In this document: positions 1 to 10,866 of the stretch, piece after piece
Numbering within the stretch: position 1 is the first letter of the stretch
How the letters are laid out: the number at the start of each line of letters is the position of its first letter
Assembly: GCA_964058845.1 (NCBI GenBank)
Contig: CAXKVR010000064.1
Coordinates: forward strand, 59,877-123,876
Source: Carex sylvatica
Taxonomy: Eukaryota; Streptophyta; Magnoliopsida; Poales; Cyperaceae
Reading direction: 5' to 3'
Length of the DNA stretch: 64,000 nucleotides
Program-made: the position numbers and the translations under genes
Notes under the pieces: generated by a model
What the model was told of the DNA's origin: nothing
The model's database searches: none
The model's input: the letters and a program-made list of their open reading frames with translations, nothing else

Positions 1-940
1 CAGAATTCTAAACAAGTCGTACTCTAGCATAGACTTGAAATGCCCATGTAAGTGACATCAAGTAAACTAATACTCTCATGTACATCACTAATGTGGAGTA
101 CATGCTCCTGCTTTTATTGACAACCATCATAATACCCAAACATATATGTTTGCAGCATCTACTACATCAATTCAATTCGTATTTTATATTTTTATCTTTA
201 ACGAAGATGAAAACATACACCCGTCAACAACATTTAAGATAATCTGAACCATATAATGTATTGAAATTAATCACTTGATTGAGATGGTTGGTAGGGGATT
301 TCATAAGTTTCCATATCTTTCAAATCATGTCTTTGTATTGATTGAACGTTAGCCCAGACTTTTGTTCCTTCAATTAACTATATGGTACTTTGATCCCTGT
401 CTACTCCTTCAGCAAAAATAAAACATCTAAAACAAAAATACCAGGATGATGAAAATGTTTTCTCTTAAAGGTAACCTTGAGACTCCTTTCAGGGGTGGCT
501 ATCGGGTGCCAGCGCTGGCTTGTCAGAAAAGTTTTTAACATCCACTCAAAACTTGTAAACAATTGAATAATTAACACAACAAACTTTGGGTCCTTTTATT
601 AAATTCTCTTTGTTTCTAAATTTGCAATTGACATAGAAAATTCCTGAAATGACATCAAATAAAAATCATGTTGGTTTTCACTTTTCACCATTGTTGTTAG
701 AATCTGAGGTATGAGTCAAAAAAATATATGTACATTTCAAATTCTTAATTTTTTTCCTTTCCTTTATTGGTTCTTTTATTAATTAAGTTATTAAAATAAG
801 TGAAAGAATAAAATTAGGTTGCTTATTTTATTAATCGTTTCTTCATTTTCTAATTAAGTCGGAGAGAAAGGGTAAAACGGAAATTTAAGAAGCTTAACGC
901 TCAATTGTTCAAATTGTTCGTGTAGAATAGCAGCTCCCTA
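1..940. other. AT-rich intergenic DNA, no gene seen
   Basis: No open frame, RNA gene or repeat structure that I can support. The stretch is AT-rich with short homopolymers. It ends where homology to the 45.9-kb duplicate begins. Confidence 0.6.
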
Positions 941-1189
941 TTGAGAATATATTGATCATTTTGCAATTAATTACGCAGGAGATCACAAATTTATGAGAAA
1001 TGCCACAAACTAACACCGAGACAAACTAATCAAAGACCATAGCAATCTCTAGATAAACATCAGTATATCCAATATTACAAAAAGAAATATAACAAAGGTC
1101 AGCTTGACAAGGAAACTGGCACACAACAAAACATTAGTTATTTTTGGTAATTAAAACTAGCATTGTTCTTCAGTTGGGTTATAGACAAC

Positions 1190-3891
1190 TTATATGAACC
1201 TAGGATAACATTCTATGTTAAAGTGTTCACTCGTCTTAGCCCACACCACACCTACATTAACTAGACATGCGTCCCCCTTGAAAGTCTTCACGTTCTGGAA
1301 GCTCGGGTATGTAAATTTGAAAGTCTCATTTTTAGCAATCGGCTGATCTTGTGAGCCCATTATACTGCTTTGCCAGATGTTCACAGTGATGGTGACATCT
1401 GAACCAAATGGATGTACAGTTGTAGATCTTGAAAGAGGAATTTTCATGGTGTTATCCTTGTAAGGACTAACATCTAAGAGGATACCTTCAATTTTATCCC
1501 TATTGAATAGGACGCTTCTAGCCCTCTCACCAAGCTTTGAATTTTCAACCGTTATGCAACCGTAGACTACCGCTGAGGTAAATTGACAGTCTGTGAGCGA
1601 AACCTCAGCACGAGCCTCCACGCCATCCCCATAAACAGCAAATTCCACCTCTATTGGACCAAATCGGCTTTGAATCCTCTTGGACAAGAACGTGTCATAC
1701 ACCCCCCTTATATCATCCCATATCTCCGTGGCGGCCCAGGACACCATTTTGTCATAATCTTTGAACTGATCGCTGCAAGTTACATATTTAAATAGATGGG
1801 GAACAAGAAGTACATCATCATATGCCTCTACGGCCATATTGGGACCTCTCAGCTTAACAAAACCCTACAGTAATGAAACAAGCAATTGCATTTTAATGTC
1901 AATTTAGCTATACTCATTGGCTAATCAATATAGTACAAGATTAAGAGATCAAAATATGAATAAACAATTTATTATGATAGATATATATTACGATATACAA
2001 ATTAAACCACTTGTAATCTTATCAAAACTAATTTTACTATTTATTTCAGTGGAAAGAAAAGAGAACCAAATTAAAATAAATTGAACAAAATAACCTCAGG
2101 AGTAATATTCAAAGGACCCCCCTGTTTCCGGCTAAAGACGACATAACTTTTGTTCATCAAGATGCAACCATACACCTGGTCAAAATCATGTTGATTAAAT
2201 TCAAGGAATTTCACTGAAAACACTCCATGAGGTTCCTTGGCATGTTGATATACCTCAACATAGGCAGCTGCTGCTGGTCCACAATAACACTTTGACTGGC
2301 CTCCACTGGAGGAAATCTGCTAATTCAAACTGACGTTATATACTAATCCATCAAATTTTATAAAGAGAGAGGTTGACTTAGGATTTTGACATGAGAGGGA
2401 AAAGAGAGAAAGACCTGGTGTGCACGTCAGTTTGGTACTCAACACGAGGCACTTTGGAATCCCTGAAGCAGTCCATCACATTGCTTCTTTGAGGCCTAGG
2501 ATCCCCTTCTCCAGCTTGGGCATCTATGAAATTGGCTACCAGAGAAGCAACATCCTCTTCTTTCATGAGGTGGTCGGGTCCATCTCCATCTAGGGTTTGA
2601 CAATCAACCCAACTGACCATCAGTACCACCTTTCCACAGCCACGGTTGGGAATGATAATAGACCCTTTAGTAGAGCCTAAACTAGTATTGAACTTCACTG
2701 TCTCTTCAATGACTAATATATTATCAGGTTCAATACCTACTTCTATACTCACATGAACAAGCAAAGATGATTGACGTGGAACTGCTGTTACCCTTCTTGA
2801 CAGAGGGAGAGGGACCAACTTGTCAGGTTTGAGACCGACACACTCTTTGCTCAATTTATGGAAGAGAATGCTCTTAGCGTTAGATTCGGTAAGAAAACTA
2901 TTTGATGCACACACCATCCCGTGAACCTGTATGAGAGCATCTTCTCCTTCATAATCAAAGTCAACAAAATAAACATTCAAATGCACCTCTACAGCATCAT
3001 GATAGACTGCAAAGCTAATATCAAGATATTTTCTGAATAAGCACTCCATAGACCGGCAGATAAGTCCATCCATGTAATCTGATTTATCTTCCCACAAACG
3101 GATTTGAGTTCTATGCATAGTACAACAAGTGCGATCAAAGAACCAAACAAATATGTCTATGTTATCTTCGACTGGTATGCTACGCCTCGGGCCTGATAGA
3201 GTGACATGACCCTGTGAGTATTAACAAAGAACATGATAATTACATCAATATTATAGGAAACTAAGAAACTTATTGACAGATGTTCTTTTAAAGTGTTTTT
3301 ACATGGTTTAAGGTGGATGCTTTTTGAACTATAAGATTGTTAAATAGGGCGGAGATATTGACAGAAGGGCTGGTATGATAAAAAATAAAATTGTAGGTTA
3401 TGTTAGTGTGACTGAAATGAAAGATTTAACTCTCTAGAAAGAAAGACATCTGAATTAATTTGCAGAAGCTGTAGGGCCTCGTCATCAAAGATGACAAAAT
3501 CTTGGTTGTAATCTTGGTTGCAGCTGCAGAGGAAAATGACACCAAAAAAATCTCTATAGTCACGGTAGTCACGTGGCTCGAATTCTTCGTCTCTCATGAC
3601 AACTGAAAACACCTCGATCCGTGCACGTGCTGCTGCGACGTCTGCACAAAAACTCGCTTAAGGTCTATACACAAATAGACAAAGAATATGTGAGAGAGAT
3701 GTAAAATCGTACGATTGGTGTGCTTCATCGGTTCCCATTCGGTTGCTACCGTTAGCCCTAGACGCGAAGGGTTCTTCTCCAGTTACCATTCGGTTGCTTC
3801 CGTCAGCGCCAGACGCGAAGGGGACTTCTTCGGTTAGCATTCGGTTGCTGCCGTCCGCCCTAGACTCAAAGGGGTCTTCTCCGGTCACCAT
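1190..3891 (-). pseudogene. DUF6598-type gene, copy 1 (frame-shifted)
   Basis: The exon plan inferred from splice motifs and the intact copy at 46-49 kb is 3891-3713, 3641-3449, 3211-2415, 2316-2095 and 1865-1190. The protein has two similar beta-rich units. Each has a VFSV start, an acidic FGxI or YGCI stretch and a GPRR or RGPN turn, then a longer segment ending in PLSRR or PLSRS. This layout matches the DUF6598 domain I know from grass proteins, some of which also carry RIP domains. The molecular function is unknown. Compared with copy 2, exon 2 lacks 2 bp near 3,630, and exon 4 lacks one base near 2,223, which brings a stop soon after. Copy 1 is therefore probably non-functional although exons 3 and 5 are open. 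No transit or signal peptide is evident. The family assignment rests on remembered motif patterns. Confidence 0.65.
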
Positions 3892-3945
3892 TCGTCGGTT
3901 GCTGCCGTCAGCTCTAGACGCGAAGAGGTCTTATCGGAAGGATTG
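3735..3945 (-). repeat. 51-bp coding minisatellite in exon 1
   Basis: About four imperfect 51-bp units lie at and upstream of the first in-frame ATG (3891). When translated they give a 17-residue repeat of the type MVTGE-PFASRA-GSNR. The same array is present in the duplicate (48,650-48,855) with different point changes. Confidence 0.85.
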
Positions 3946-3965
3946 CAGAGGTGGGTTTGCGTCGC

Positions 3966-3977
3966 GTATATAATTTA
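3966..3977 (-). promoter_or_regulatory. Putative TATA box of DUF6598 copy 1
   Basis: On the minus strand an AATTATATAC stretch lies about 75-85 bp upstream of the first ATG. It is conserved in copy 2 (48,874-48,885), which supports a core promoter role. Inference only. Confidence 0.45.
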
Positions 3978-4137
3978 CACAATTTGTCGTGGTGAAGTAG
4001 AATGTTCCTATGATTCCATTTTTACGCACCCGCAATTCAATGGGCCATTAGACTTTTAAAAGCCGAGTGGGTGAGCTTGCGGATTTGTGCCTACCAGTCT
4101 TTCACCGATAACGCGGCCCATTTCCTTGTAGCCTAGA

Positions 4138-5120
4138 ACTTTCTTGTAAAAATCTCATTCTCCAGAACTTGCTTGTTATTTATGTCGTAAAAGTTAAAAG
4201 TAAGATTATCATATGTAAACAAACAAACAAAATTATCTCTGTCATTTAGTAAGATTGAGAACCATGATTAAAGATTTGTTCAGAAGAAGATATAAAAAAA
4301 TTAGCTTACCGTTTTTTCTTAACAAATTTATATCCGCAAATAAAAAAAAATACAAACTATTACCGATATAAAATTATTTTATGAAAAAAAAAATTTATTA
4401 GAACTGTAGTAGTTGCAATTTTTCAAATATTGGAATCTTCTGACATGCCGTTATTTGAATTGCCTCCCACATTATTATTTTCCTCATGAACTTGATTATC
4501 AACTCTATTTTTTTAGTCTCATGACTAACCACCATGTTCAACACAATGTAGCTCGTACAATCGAATTTGTTCATACAACAACAACCACAATACTTTTCTT
4601 ATTTTGTATATGTTGCCATTTACTAAACTTTAATATAAAACCGGTTATAAATGCGTGAGATAGTGTTTGCCAACAATTAATATTGTTGCTCGATAATATC
4701 GATGCTACACATGTTTCCATCTATTCTTTCTATAAGGTTATACATATGATTTCTTTTTAAATTGTTATGTAATTTAATTTTTAGTCCTATTATGTTTACT
4801 ATTATTAATTATTATTTAATTGTGTGTATTTAATTTAAAATCGGCTAACAATTAGTGAAGAACTGACTTGACCTAATAATGCAATTTCATGTAGAGATCT
4901 ATTTTTCAACTTGAAAATTAATTATGTATTCTCCTTGATTTTTTTTTATTTCTCTAGTTTAGCACTGATAGTTTTATCCCTCTACCTCACTGGTGCAACA
5001 ATGCGAACTCAAGATGACAATATTGCCCGCCACTCAAAAACTTTTTTTATCTTATTAGTACAAAGATATTAGATAAAATTAATGTATAATTTATCTTACG
5101 AAGAGTTATGGGGGAGTAGG
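4138..5120. other. AT-rich intergenic DNA, no gene seen
   Basis: Short frames only. Nothing in them resembles a protein family, and no terminal repeats were found. Confidence 0.5.
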
Positions 5121-5122
5121 GT

Positions 5123-6045
5123 GGCAGAACCGAATTGAACTTACTCTAGGTTTGAGTTTGATTTGAATAAGATTCAAACTGAATCTGATTTGATTCGTTA
5201 GAATCAAATCCATTTCGAATCGAATTAATTGCGAACTATACATTTTTCAAATCGAACCTGAATCGAATCAAATTAATTGCGAACTACACATTTTTCGAAT
5301 TGAACCCGAATTGAATCACAAACTAAATTATTTTTTAGCAGCCCTAGTTGTACCGGTACTTTATACATTTATTTTTTCTCACAGGACAAAATTCACATGG
5401 CTTCCTTTCACCGGTATGAAATGAGTGTTTTTAAGTTGAAAAATTGTTCATGAAAAAATACATCACAATAAATAATCGTAAAAAGATGATTAAGTACAAG
5501 AGCTGAAATATGCAGTAAAACAAGTAATCGTACCTCGAGTGCTCACTCGATCAAACCCTCGATCGAACCATCTAATGGAGTGAGAATCCAAAAGGTAGAG
5601 AAGGCGGAGGAGACATGGCCGAAGAGAGAGGAGAAACAATCATCTAGGCTGGAGAGAGGAGTAATGGCCGGAGAGACAACCAGTCGCCGAGAGCATCGGC
5701 TAGGTTTTAGAGCGAGATAGAGAGTGAGTTAGGGAGAGGTGGAGAGAGAACTAGGTTATTGAGATTTAAGAGCGATGGAGCGTCGACTAAGTTAAATTAT
5801 AACTCTCTATGTTGGGTTTTAATTTTATCAGGTAAATGAACGGCCGATGTTATTATGAGATTTGAACCATAAAAGTTCGCGAACTCATTTTGATTGAGTC
5901 AGACTAGATTTGAGTTTGGTTTGAATTAATTTTGAACTAAATCTAATTTGGTTCGTTTCAATTCAAATCCATTTCGAATTGAATTAAACTCAAATCAAAT
6001 TCGAATCGAATCACAAACTACGAATTTTTTTGCCAGACCTACGAG
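5123..6045. repeat. Pair of ~200-bp direct repeats rich in GAATCGAATT motifs
   Basis: 5123-5350 and about 5870-6045 are imperfect direct copies built of alternating gaatcgaat, gaactacac and attcaaatcc motifs. They flank about 500 bp that includes purine-rich gagagag DNA (5580-5760). They could be ends of an old non-autonomous element, but no target duplication was found. Confidence 0.45.
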
Positions 6046-6234
6046 GGACATAGGATTAGAATAGTTGTTGAGATAAAAAGAGAAAGTTGAATATCACGAG
6101 ATTATTATTCATTTTTTTATTTAATTTTTGGACATTTGATAATCTGCATCATTTTATATGCTTATCTTTTGTATAAAATTGGACTATTAACCAAACAACA
6201 AATACACATATAACTTTTGTATCAAATTGAAAAG

Positions 6235-7166
6235 GGTGTGGAACTTATCCGAAACCCTTTGGACCATCTTTGTCTAAAGAGGTGCGGATACCGTATATAT
6301 GATGCTAAATTGCTAATCAATTAAACTGTAAATTAATTGTTCTTTAATGAAGAATAAAGTATTTTCTTTGCATTGTAAATCCAAATGCAATATGTACTTA
6401 AAATCTCCAGTATCCTAAAAATGGATGACTCTATTATCTTCTCAAATGATGTATTTCTTATCAACTGGATGGAATCAATTGGTTCAATTAAAAATGCATA
6501 TTTTCCTATTTCAGTTTGTTACTATTCGTATATTAATGTAAAATTGAAAATAACATAGTCTAATATTAAGTAAATAACAATTTTAGGCTCGTAAGTTAGT
6601 GAATTTTATATACAATATTATAAATTTCTTCTATTGTAAATAAATTTATTTATTAATACTAATAATTATGAACTATGAGATTGTGAAATAAACTATTGTG
6701 CCTATTTTAAGTACTCATTTTTCAATATAATATAAATAATAGGAACAATAGTTTGTTTCACAATATTCGTAATTCAGAATTATTAGTATTAATAATAAAT
6801 TTATCTATATTGGAAGAAATTTCCATTATCATATAGATAATTTATTAATTCACTCAAACTAAACTGTTATTTACTTAATATTAAATTATGTTTTTTTTTT
6901 TTTGAATTTTTAACAAAAACAATTTCTTCTATCTGAAATATGACATATCATAAATAGAATAATGGAGGCCTCCAGTTTTTGGATAATGGAGATTTTAAAT
7001 AACATGTTATAAGTTGGATTTACAACGTTTTTAAATAAGGAATGACTTTATTGCATCATTAAAGGGTAAATCACGGTTGGAATTAATTAGCACCAATTTA
7101 AATCATGCGGTATCCACACCTCTTTGGACGAAGATGGTCCAAAGGGTTTCGAATAAGTTCCGCACC
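6235..7166. mobile_element. Foldback (long hairpin) element, ~930 bp
   Basis: The left arm starting at 6235 (GGTGTGGAACTTATCC) reads as the inverse of the right arm ending at 7166. Pairing continues through gaaaccctttggaccatctt and on towards a centre near 6,700, so almost the whole element can fold into one hairpin. Flanks are aattgaaaag on the left and aattggaaaa on the right, a degenerate 9-10-bp duplication that would suit a MULE-type foldback element. It has no coding capacity. Confidence 0.6.
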
Positions 7167-7176
7167 AATTGGAAAA

Positions 7177-8410
7177 TTATTAAAACAAATAATACAACAC
7201 AAGTTCAATCAAAGTTTGCATTAGAACGTTCTTAAGTTGAAAATTATTATTTTCTACTTTCTGACAAATGCTGGGTATGATGTTGTACTTCAGCATCCTA
7301 GCCAATCAACACGTACTTCTCATTTTTTTTAACATGTTTGATTTGTTTTCAATTTCAAGATGGAGCTAGTGAGAACAAAAGACAAAAAAAAAGGGAACAA
7401 CAAAGAAGCCAGAGGCCCATGCACACATGCCTCTTGAGCTATTGATCCAAATAGATGTACCGGTGGATGTTCTCAAGTCATTTTTCTTGTTGCCTTCCAT
7501 GGCTATGTAGGGGCAGCGGGGCTGACGAGGTGCGCTTCTAATCACTTCTCTGATTTTTATTTAGTGGTCAATCATAGTCCTTGAATTTGCAGTGTGGTTC
7601 TAGGATCTCATTTTATTAATACGAATTAGGTTCAACAAAGCTCATAATCCTCTATTTTCAACTGAGCCTCTATAAGCTCTGAATTGATCCTTGGAAATCC
7701 TCACTAGTTGAAACACAAGACAACAAGAAGTTCATTAAATTACCCTGACTTTGTTTTCTATAGTTGTTACAAGTTAGAGATGAAATTGGCAACATCTATC
7801 AACATTTACTTTACTCCAAAATAATTCCAAAATTATGGTGCTAAGTGCAGCTATCAAAAAGAAAGAAAAAAGTGTTTTGCAATATTATATATAATATTGC
7901 ATGCATAAATTAAATGTGCTTTGTTATAATTTCCTCCATGAATCTCTACCTTTGGATAAATGGTATCAATGAAGAAGAGAAAACCGACAAGGATTGAGGC
8001 CTTATTTACATAATTGAAATAAGTGGGGCTGGAAGCAAGGGCATTTCATGTCTTTCCTCATTTTTAAGTTATAAACAAAGTTATGTATCATGAAATTTGA
8101 TTTTGTTTCATTTATTTGGTAGGTTGACATCTTGGATTGCTACAGTTCAAGGCAAAGATAAGTCTAGATATACTCCAAAACTGATCTAGTTTTTGCATTT
8201 ACCGTTCTAATCTATAATTTGTTTTAATTTAATCTTTTATATATGTTACAAATACAAGTTAACAAATCTTGTTGCAGCTGATTGATTCAATGATAGATGC
8301 TTACAGTAGTGTTAGTGTGTTGTTATGACTGACTGACTATATCTGAGAAGTCAATTAATGAATGCTCACCAATAATTTTTGAGATATGCATGTATTCATC
8401 ACTTTTATGA
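7177..8410. other. Intergenic DNA, no gene seen
   Basis: Mixed AT-rich sequence with short frames only. No motif or repeat that I can support. Confidence 0.45.
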
Positions 8411-8424
8411 TATTGCTCCAATAT

Positions 8425-8815
8425 TACGAAAAATACTAATATGCTATGCGTAGTATAGAGGGTCTTCGTGCAACGGCTCAATATTTGAGTTTTTAAAATC
8501 TGAACCATTCAACATGATTTCCATATGAATATGTACTTGCAAACCAAAGTTTACATTTTTTAGATTTTTTTTACTATTTTTTTAGATAGGTAGAAAATCA
8601 CTTGATCTGAAAATTATGCACCATTCAGATCTAGTGATTTCCTACATATCTAAAAAAATAGTAAAAAAATTCTAAAAAATATAAAATTTGGTTTGCAAGT
8701 ACATATTCATATGGAGAACATGTTGAACGGTTCGGATCGACCGTTAGAATTTTGAAAACTAAAATAGTGAGTCGTTGCATGGATGCCCTCTATGCTACGC
8801 GTAGCACCGTAGCCA
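8425..8815. mobile_element. Palindromic MITE, copy 1 of a family
   Basis: Two arms of about 190 bp meet near 8,610. The left arm has atgctatgcgtagtatagag, then atatgaatatgtacttgcaa and ttagattttt. The right arm carries the inverse, ending in gctacgcgtagc. A diverged member of the same family lies at 54,110-54,415, with the same core (agatctagtgatttc, tttgcaagtacata). No transposase. The superfamily is not assignable from the ends. Confidence 0.6.
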
Positions 8816-9439
8816 ACTCTCCAATATTACTACCGCATGTAAGCAACTCCCATTATTTTTTAGCTATAGTACTGCCATCTAAATTGCTTCGAAACTTTTC
8901 AGATATTGATCACATGTTTACTGCAAAAGTTGCCATGGGGCGCTCAAAGCAATGAAGGCTATTAAGGTTTCTCTACAAGTCGTCTCAGTAGCACTAATTG
9001 TAGCATATCTGAAAAAAGAAAAAGTAGCACTAATTGGTTTTTTGCTGCTGCAAATTGTAGCATAATCTAAAAAATAGCAAAGACCTTCATTGTTGGTATT
9101 GGGAATATTATGAATTTCAATGTGTAATGTTTTTTTGACATGTCATTTAGTACTTTTGTTTTGTTGTAACGCTTTTTGATATTTTGGTACACTATATGAT
9201 AATTATACTATGTTGATGAATGTTTATTATATATTTTTTCTCTATATTTCAATGTGTGTATATGTTAGTCTGATTCAATGGAAAATTTAAAAAATTATTG
9301 GCTTGGTACCGGGTTGGTACCAGATCAGTACAGGAATTGTAGAATTAGGGCATGCTGATATATTGCAAATATAATGGTCATTATTTGCGTTGATATATAC
9401 ATGCAAATATTAAGAACTATGGAGCATGCAAAAAGTACC

Positions 9440-9606
9440 ACTGTTAGCATTGCATATAGTTAGGTGGGACCCACGTGTTTTAACCTTGCATATAGTATAG
9501 TAGGATCCACAATTCCTAGTCTTGCAAATAGTCAGGTGGAACTCGCGTTCGCTCCCCTTACAAATAACTAGATGGGGCCCATGCTGTCTCCCCTTGCAGA
9601 TAGCCA
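9440..9606. repeat. 36-bp minisatellite, ~5 units
   Basis: Imperfect tandem units share ttgcatatag or ttgcaaatag followed by a tggg(a)ccca segment. The period is close to 36 bp, so the minus-strand frame repeats every 12 residues (TICK motifs), which is a by-product and not a gene. Confidence 0.7.
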
Positions 9607-9609
9607 AAT

Positions 9610-10866
9610 ACTATAAACGGGGTCAATTCTGAAAGTAGTTGCATGCGTCCTTGTTGCAAGGATATAGTCTTGCAACAAGTCTGTTGCATGGGAGTCCCTG
9701 CAACTACTTAGCAGTTGTGAAGAAAGTTGTTGCAAGGGCATAGTTGCATAATGTATTTGAACAGTTGGATTTTCAAAAGAAGGGTCCAAGTTTGATAGAT
9801 CTCAGAAGCATGCGAATTCGGCCACGCTTTGGCCAATTACGTGTGGTGGACCGTGGGTCGATGGATGGGAGTTCACGTCTGCAGATTCTTGCGATGCCAA
9901 AAAAGCAAATAAAGATTAACCAAGCTGATTCCTACTTTTGAAAAGATACGGAAGTCGACCCTCAGAAATTACGTATAGAGATCAGATGAATGTCCTTTTA
10001 ATACTCTAATCAAAGTAACAAGTAACAACCCATTGTTTTCTGAAAAGAAAATTGAGGGTCAATTAACCACCGTCAACTGACCTGCTCAGGACCATTTGTT
10101 TCATGCTCAACGCAAGAGCATAGTATATGCCAATCTTAATCTCACATAAATCGTAATCACTAATTCCATATTTAATTGGCTTAATATAGTGGGGTACAAA
10201 TTTTAGAGACGTCTCGAAATCACTCACATAAAGCACAAACCAGTATTTGAGTCTATTTCATCATGTTATTTAACTTGTAGCATTACTTAAGTCATGGGAT
10301 ATTAATGCAGATTACTTTCCAGTTTGGGGTCTTGGTTCGTCAATTTATAGTCAAATATGCTATGAAGCTTGTTAATAAAATAGCAAGCCTTGAATTATAC
10401 ACAAGAAAGGTCTTACCAAACAAGTCGACCACCCGGCTTGTTCATTCAAGAATTTCAATTCAGGAGAAACAATTTCACTATCTAATGGGCGTCAAACCAC
10501 TAAAAATTATTGAAAGTATATTATAGCTTTAACAAACATTGATGAAGACATCCACTTCTACCCTACTTATTGCCACTGTTTATCTAGCTTTAACAAAAAT
10601 CAAAAGCTTTCTTATATACAGACTAGTCCAAAGGTTCTCGCTTCCTGCCGGAACGCCTTATAAAAGACAGATTCCAACTGCACAGCAAATGCAATCAATT
10701 AAAGCAATCCTTGTAAAAACACAAGTAAGATCAAAATAAAAAATAAAAAACAGATTATAAGAACAGACCTGATCAATGGTTGCAGAGCTACATAATGAAA
10801 GACTGGAAGACTGGGGTCTTGGTAAAAAGGCAATAGTAAATTACATATTGTCTGAGCTCGGCAAAG
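9610..10866. other. Intergenic DNA downstream of the UPL3-like gene
   Basis: Contains short inverted motifs around ttgcaac (9,640-9,740) and otherwise no recognisable gene. The part nearest 10,866 should include the 3' UTR of the minus-strand UPL3-like gene. Confidence 0.4.

Larger units (their letters stand above)
941..4137. repeat. Segmental duplication, copy A (direct repeat of 45,928-49,063)
   Basis: The whole interval, including introns, 5' flank and 3' flank of the DUF6598-type gene, recurs in the same orientation about 45 kb downstream. By eye the copies are close to identical, with scattered substitutions and small indels (for example 18 bp near 2,570, 1 bp near 2,223, 2 bp near 3,630). 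Left homology begins near the shared gatcattttgcaatta motif. Right homology ends after the shared ccatttccttgtagcctag motif. Part of the same sequence (intron 4 and the 5' flank) occurs a third time around the RIP gene at 17.8-19.26 kb. Confidence 0.9.

Noticed and set aside
9440..9606. Possible CRISPR-like regular repeat
   Set aside because: Units are diverged, with no conserved repeat/spacer alternation, and the DNA is from a plant nucleus. It is a minisatellite.
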